Of a DNA stretch of 42,513 bases, positions 38,893 through 42,513 are shown piece after piece. Within the stretch, counting starts at the first letter, position 1. The number at the start of each line of letters is the position of its first letter. The stretch is from Ignavibacteria bacterium (GTDB lineage Bacteria > Bacteroidota > Ignavibacteria > Kapaibacteriales > UBA2268). Below the pieces are notes generated by a model. The model did no database searches. It worked only from the letters and a program-made list of their open reading frames with translations, and was not told the DNA's origin. The position numbers and the translations under genes were made by a program. The stretch is taken from the NCBI GenBank assembly GCA_016844745.1, contig JAERMQ010000045.1, forward strand, positions 1 through 42,513. The letters are read 5' to 3'.

Positions 38893-40158
38893 TCACTTGC
38901 TAATTGCTGATTTTACCTTGTTGTATTCAACTTGTAGCAGTTCTTCTTCGAAAATACTTAATTCTTTCTTTCTGCGAGCCATTGCAATGCGAGCTACTTC
39001 TATTGCACGTTCGAACTGAAATAGCTTATCCTGGGCATTACCGCCCCAGCAAAATGAACTGATACTTGCAGGAAGAAAACCGGTATCATACAAATTGGCT
39101 GATACTCCGGCTATTGTACCGGTGGTGAATTGTGTATTTATTGCAGATTTGGTATGGTCGCCGCAAATCAATCCGAGAAACATCCTTCCGGTATTGACAG
39201 CTTTATTGGGAAATCGTATTTTTATGGATGAATATGTATTTTTCAAATCAGAATTGTTAGTATCAGCCCCGAGATTGACCCATTCTCCTAAAAAAGAATG
39301 TCCCAAAAAGCCTTCATGTTGTTTATTGGAATATCCCTGAAAGATTGAGTTTTCAATCTCCCCCCCAACCTTGCAATTGGGTCCTATTGCTGTATTCTCA
39401 TAAATCTTTGCGCCGGTTTTAATTTTCGTATCTTTCCCGATGTAACAAGGACCAATAATAGTTGAATTTGGATATATTGTTGCACCACTATCAATGACTA
39501 TTTCACCACCCTCGGCTATCAGTGCAACGCAAGGCATTATCTTAACATTTTCACCGATGAATATTTTTGATGCCTCGAGTGATGAAACGCCTTTGAATTG
39601 AGCTTCGTCAAATTTTTTGAAATTATTATTTAAAAGCTGCCTGTCAGAATCAATCTCACAACCGACAAAATCCAAAATATCCCAGACATAATTGATTCGA
39701 ATCACGCTTTTCAATTCAATAGAATGGACATTGTCCGATGAATACTCATTGCCTAAATCAATTGATTGATTCTTTGATTCAGGATAGTATGCAGCAAAAG
39801 CATTACCATTATTTACAAATTTGCATGGTTCGGCGCTTTCTTTGCTTTTTGAAAATTCTGCAAAAGCTGAATTCATCTGATTAAACAATTCTGAAGTGAA
39901 AAGGATATTCCCATCGATTGATAAAACATTACCTGTTCGCTTTTCAGGATTATTAGATTCATATCGTTGGAGAAATGAATCCAAATGGGTTTTTCTTGTG
40001 GAATAGAAAATGATATTAGTAGGCTGAAGCCTCTTAATAATCTTTTCATATAGCATCAAAGCCCCGCAACGGAGCTCCCATACCGCATGAAGAACAGAAA
40101 ACGGATAAAAATCTTCCGTCTCGATTGGTTCTTTTATAATAACTGTATTTATTTTCAT
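38893..40158 (-). CDS. GlmU-like putative sugar nucleotidyltransferase with left-handed beta-helix
   Basis: About 421 residues. The N-terminal domain (1-190) resembles the divergent NTP-transferase domain of Bacteroidota GlmU-like proteins (FYPFSVLHAVWELRCGALMLYEKI) and lacks the usual Gly-rich LxGGxGTR loop of active pyrophosphorylases. The C-terminal part (about 230-390) is a hexapeptide-repeat beta-helix (IVIDSGATIYPNSTIIGPCYIGKDTKIKTGAKI), as in acyltransferases. A role in amino-sugar activation or acetylation is inferred, not shown. The ATG at 40158 is chosen because a longer frame would run back into the FKBP gene. Confidence 0.85.
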   Translation of the reverse strand: MKINTVIIKEPIETEDFYPFSVLHAVWELRCGALMLYEKIIKRLQPTNIIFYSTRKTHLDSFLQRYESNNPEKRTGNVLSIDGNILFTSELFNQMNSAFAEFSKSKESAEPCKFVNNGNAFAAYYPESKNQSIDLGNEYSSDNVHSIELKSVIRINYVWDILDFVGCEIDSDRQLLNNNFKKFDEAQFKGVSSLEASKIFIGENVKIMPCVALIAEGGEIVIDSGATIYPNSTIIGPCYIGKDTKIKTGAKIYENTAIGPNCKVGGEIENSIFQGYSNKQHEGFLGHSFLGEWVNLGADTNNSDLKNTYSSIKIRFPNKAVNTGRMFLGLICGDHTKSAINTQFTTGTIAGVSANLYDTGFLPASISSFCWGGNAQDKLFQFERAIEVARIAMARRKKELSIFEEELLQVEYNKVKSAISK

Positions 40159-40168
40159 AACAATATGC

Positions 40169-40609
40169 TTATTTGACGGCAACCAATTCAATTTCGAAGT
40201 AAAGAGTAGCATTGGGAGGTATTTTGCCACCTCCGGCACCACGTTCACCGTATCCCAGTGCTGGTGGAATAACTAATTTTCTTTTTCCTCCAACCTGCAT
40301 ACCTGTAATTCCTTCTTCAATACCAGAAATTATTTCACCATTACCGATAGTAAACGGCAGAGGATTAGATGAGCTTGAACGGTCAAAAACTGCTCCGTTT
40401 TCAAGTGTTCCCGTGTAATTAATAATGACTCTCTTGCCGGATTTAGCGGTTTCTCCGGTTCCTTCAATCAAATCGATATATTTCAATCCCGTCGAAGTCA
40501 CCTTCCATTCAGGCACCTTCATTGTCGTACTGCCTTGCGGAGCGCTCGAGCAGCTTACGGCAAGAATTGAAAAAATAAGTATTGTTATTATTTTTAAATA
40601 TGTTTTCAA
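40169..40609 (-). CDS. FKBP-type peptidyl-prolyl isomerase lipoprotein
   Basis: About 146 residues. The lipobox AVSC predicts acylation at the Cys of SCSSAP. One FKBP domain follows, with VIINYTGTLENGAVFDRSSS, EGITGMQVGGKRKLVIPPALGYGERGAGG and IPPNATLYFEIELV, which carry the usual hydrophobic pocket residues. It acts as a periplasmic folding catalyst. There is no ATG: TTG at 40609 (giving MKTYLKIITILIF, one base after the pyrG stop) or TTG at 40618 (overlapping pyrG by 8 bp) must be used. Either implies cotranscription with pyrG. Confidence 0.88.
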   Translation of the reverse strand: MKTYLKIITILIFSILAVSCSSAPQGSTTMKVPEWKVTSTGLKYIDLIEGTGETAKSGKRVIINYTGTLENGAVFDRSSSSNPLPFTIGNGEIISGIEEGITGMQVGGKRKLVIPPALGYGERGAGGGKIPPNATLYFEIELVAVK

Positions 40610-40610
40610 A

Positions 40611-42242
40611 CTACCCAATCAGCTTTTTATTTTTCAGGATTGATTTAATAAATCCTATAAACAACGGATGCCCCGTAACGGCACGGGATTTCAACTCAGG
40701 ATGGAACTGAACTCCCACAAACCATGGATGATTCTTCAATTCGATAATCTCAACTAATTTCCCATCGGGTGATATACCGCTGAATGTCATTCCGGATTTC
40801 TCCAATACCGGACGGAAATGATTATTAATCTCATAACGATGGCGATGCCTTTCGGAAATTTCACTTGTATTATATGCTTTGTATGCATTGGTACCTGTAA
40901 TTAAATTGCAGGGATAGGCTCCTAATCTCATTGTTCCGCCTTTATCCTTGATTTTCTTCTGCTCATCCATCAAATCTATAACATTAAAGTCGTTTACCAA
41001 AAATTCGGATGAATGAGCTTCGGGCATATTACAAAGATTCCTTGCAAATTCTATTACTGCACACTGCAAACCGAGACAAATCCCGAAGAAAGGAATTTTG
41101 TTTTCCCGCACATAATTAATTGATATAATTTTACCATCTATACCGCGATTACCAAATCCGGGACCAACCAATATTCCATCTAAACCTTCCATCTGAGCCT
41201 GAATATTATCTTCGGTTATGTCCTCAGAATTTCTTAATTCTACCTTTACTTTCGTATTATTAATCGAGCCGGCATGAACAAATGCTTCAAGAATACTTTT
41301 ATAAGAATCCCTGTATTTGGTGTATTTCCCTACCAAACCAACAGTAATTTCATGTTTTGGATGTCTGATTCGATTAACAAAATTACGCCATGTATCTATT
41401 TCCAATTCTTTGCTGGGCATTTCCAATTTCTTCAGGACAAGTTCTTCCAGGTTACTCTTGGCGTAAAGAAGCGGCACTTCATAAATTGTTGATTCTACAT
41501 CCAAAGCTTCTATTACGGCATCTTCATGTACGTTGCAAAACAATGCTATTTTGGTACGCATTTCTTTTCCCAACTTCTGCTCACACCGGCATAACAGAAT
41601 ATCAGGTTTGATTCCGAATTCCATAAGGGCTTTAACTGAGTGCTGGGTTGGTTTTGTTTTCATCTCACCCGCAGATTTAATATAAGGAACGTAAGTGAGA
41701 TGAATGTTCAGAACATTATTGGAGCCAAGCTCGAGCCATAATTGACGTTGAGCCTCGAGAAACGGTAATGATTCAATATCTCCAACCGTTCCGCCAATTT
41801 CAATCAAAATAAAATCAAATTGACCGTCGAAAGTCCTGAACCTGCGCTTGATTTCATCTGTGATATGAGGAATTACCTGCACTGTTTTGCCAAGATAATG
41901 CCCTTTCCTCTCCTTGGTTATCACTTCGTAATAAACCTGTCCGGCTGTAGTATTATTTTTACGTTTTAAGGATTGGTTAAGAAAACGTTCATAATGCCCC
42001 AAATCGAGGTCGGTCTCTGCACCGTCGTCGGTTACGTAAACTTCGCCATGCTGGAAAGGATTCATCGTACCGGGGTCAACATTGATGTAAGGGTCGAATT
42101 TCATCATAGTAACGGTGAAACCCCGCTGTTTCAATAACAATCCAAGCGATGATGATGCGATGCCTTTTCCAAGGGAGGATAATACTCCGCCGGTTATAAA
42201 AATAAATTTGGAATGTTTATCCTGACCTTGGTCACTAATCAT
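40611..42242 (-). CDS. pyrG: CTP synthase
   Basis: A 543-residue enzyme making CTP from UTP, ATP and glutamine. The synthase domain has [20 protein letters not shown] (15-34), the substrate region [25 protein letters not shown] (50-74) and [11 protein letters not shown]. The glutamine amidotransferase domain has [10 protein letters not shown] (nucleophile Cys389) and [11 protein letters not shown]. Length and order are normal for PyrG. It is first in a tight minus-strand run with the FKBP and GlmU-like genes. A TAACTTTG box lies about 37 bp upstream of the ATG. Confidence 0.98.
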   Translation of the reverse strand: MISDQGQDKHSKFIFITGGVLSSLGKGIASSSLGLLLKQRGFTVTMMKFDPYINVDPGTMNPFQHGEVYVTDDGAETDLDLGHYERFLNQSLKRKNNTTAGQVYYEVITKERKGHYLGKTVQVIPHITDEIKRRFRTFDGQFDFILIEIGGTVGDIESLPFLEAQRQLWLELGSNNVLNIHLTYVPYIKSAGEMKTKPTQHSVKALMEFGIKPDILLCRCEQKLGKEMRTKIALFCNVHEDAVIEALDVESTIYEVPLLYAKSNLEELVLKKLEMPSKELEIDTWRNFVNRIRHPKHEITVGLVGKYTKYRDSYKSILEAFVHAGSINNTKVKVELRNSEDITEDNIQAQMEGLDGILVGPGFGNRGIDGKIISINYVRENKIPFFGICLGLQCAVIEFARNLCNMPEAHSSEFLVNDFNVIDLMDEQKKIKDKGGTMRLGAYPCNLITGTNAYKAYNTSEISERHRHRYEINNHFRPVLEKSGMTFSGISPDGKLVEIIELKNHPWFVGVQFHPELKSRAVTGHPLFIGFIKSILKNKKLIG

Positions 42243-42278
42243 AATTTACCTGTAGGTTAATGTCAATTTTCAAATTTC

Positions 42279-42310
42279 CAAAGTTAGCTAAATTTAATGA
42301 AAATATGAAA
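42279..42310 (-). promoter_or_regulatory. Possible pyrG promoter
   Basis: On the minus strand TTTC (42310-42307) is followed after 20 nt by TAACTTTG (42286-42279), close to the Bacteroidetes consensus but with one mismatch in the -33 box. It would give a leader of about 30 nt. Confidence 0.4.
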
Positions 42311-42343
42311 CCTATTTTTAGTTAGTAACCAATTTGTAATGAA

Positions 42344-42388
42344 ATTGTCTGAACCTTGATTATTAGATTAATTGTCTGAACCTTGATT
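42344..42388. repeat. Direct repeat of attgtctgaaccttgatt
   Basis: Two identical 18-bp copies at 42344-42361 and 42371-42388, nine bases apart. They share the TGTCTGAA core with the inverted repeats around ccoH and after buk. Confidence 0.85.
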
Positions 42389-42431
42389 TTCTTGATTAAA
42401 GGATTAAAGGCATGATTTGAATTAAAATTAA

Positions 42432-42513
42432 CCATTGACCATTGACCATTGACCATTGACCATTGACCATTAACCATTGACCATTGACCATTGACCATTG
42501 ACCATTGACCATT
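42432..42513. repeat. Heptamer array running off the window end
   Basis: Eleven complete units and a partial one: ten CCATTGA and one CCATTAA (sixth). The array is open at the window edge, so its true length is unknown. Confidence 0.95.

Noticed and set aside
40159..40248. Upstream extension of the GlmU-like protein
   Set aside because: It would overlap the end of the FKBP gene by 80 bp in another frame; MKINTVIIKEP at 40158 is a natural start.
1..42513. tRNA, rRNA or riboswitch genes
   Set aside because: Gaps between genes were read for cloverleaf or known aptamer signatures and none was recognised; a covariance-model search would be needed to exclude them.

Overview
The window is 42.5 kb of AT-rich, gene-dense chromosome from a Gram-negative bacterium. 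It most likely belongs to the Bacteroidota/Chlorobiota (FCB) side of the tree; this is inferred from gene types, no rRNA or other taxonomic marker is present. The pointers are a fused CcoN-CcoO oxidase subunit, a Bacteroidetes-style LptD, the degenerate GlmU-like transferase, a TTTG-N19-TAnnTTTG promoter in front of the malic enzyme gene, and weak or absent Shine-Dalgarno sequences. No rRNA, tRNA, CRISPR array, prophage or transposase was recognised.

Layout. (1) 0.2-5.5 kb, plus strand: cbb3 oxidase locus ccoS, ccoNO, ccoQ, ccoP, ccoG, ccoH, interrupted by 7-bp tandem repeats. (2) 5.7-8.9 kb, minus strand: a secreted, probably outer-membrane, protein and a MaeB-type malic enzyme. (3) 9.2-12.3 kb: an RsbU-like membrane phosphatase, a STAS anti-anti-sigma factor and an RsbW-like kinase, a complete partner-switching module. 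(4) 12.5-16.6 kb: cytochrome c maturation genes ccmC, ccmD-like, ccmE, ccmF, with a Cys-type (CxxxY) CcmE, followed by a thioredoxin-fold lipoprotein lacking one active-site Cys and a TatA/B protein. (5) 18.2-19.6 kb: a second STAS protein and a family 9 glycosyltransferase. (6) 19.8-26.3 kb: acyl-phosphate genes ackA, pta, an aromatic amino acid (histidine-type) lyase with an Ala-Cys-Gly MIO triad, ptb and buk. (7) 26.4-28.8 kb: a small accessory patch with a DUF2283 protein and its overlapping partner, an IPT/TIG lipoprotein and a HEPN/MNT pair. (8) 28.8-42.2 kb, all minus strand: hydrolase lipoprotein, LptD, an exosortase-like protein with an overlapping membrane partner, a nucleotide-sugar dehydrogenase, RicT, HolB, a GlmU-like protein, an FKBP isomerase and CTP synthase.

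How it fits together. Regions 1 and 4 belong together: CcmC-F deliver haem to c-type cytochromes such as CcoO and CcoP, and CcoS/G/H assemble the oxidase, so the window encodes much of a high-affinity respiratory branch. Region 6 with MaeB holds three PTA/PTB-fold and two acetokinase-fold proteins, giving two substrate-level phosphorylation routes (acetate and a C4 or branched acid). The minus-strand block mixes envelope biogenesis with housekeeping genes.

The most unusual non-coding content is repetitive: heptamer arrays of three sequence families, long near-perfect palindromes whose arms differ between copies yet stay complementary within a copy, and a perfect 18-bp inverted repeat bracketing ccoH. 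The strongest protein-level oddities are the Ala-Cys-Gly lyase, the Cys-type CcmE, the VxxC thioredoxin-like protein, the extra domain in CcmC, and an exosortase with no visible substrate in the window.
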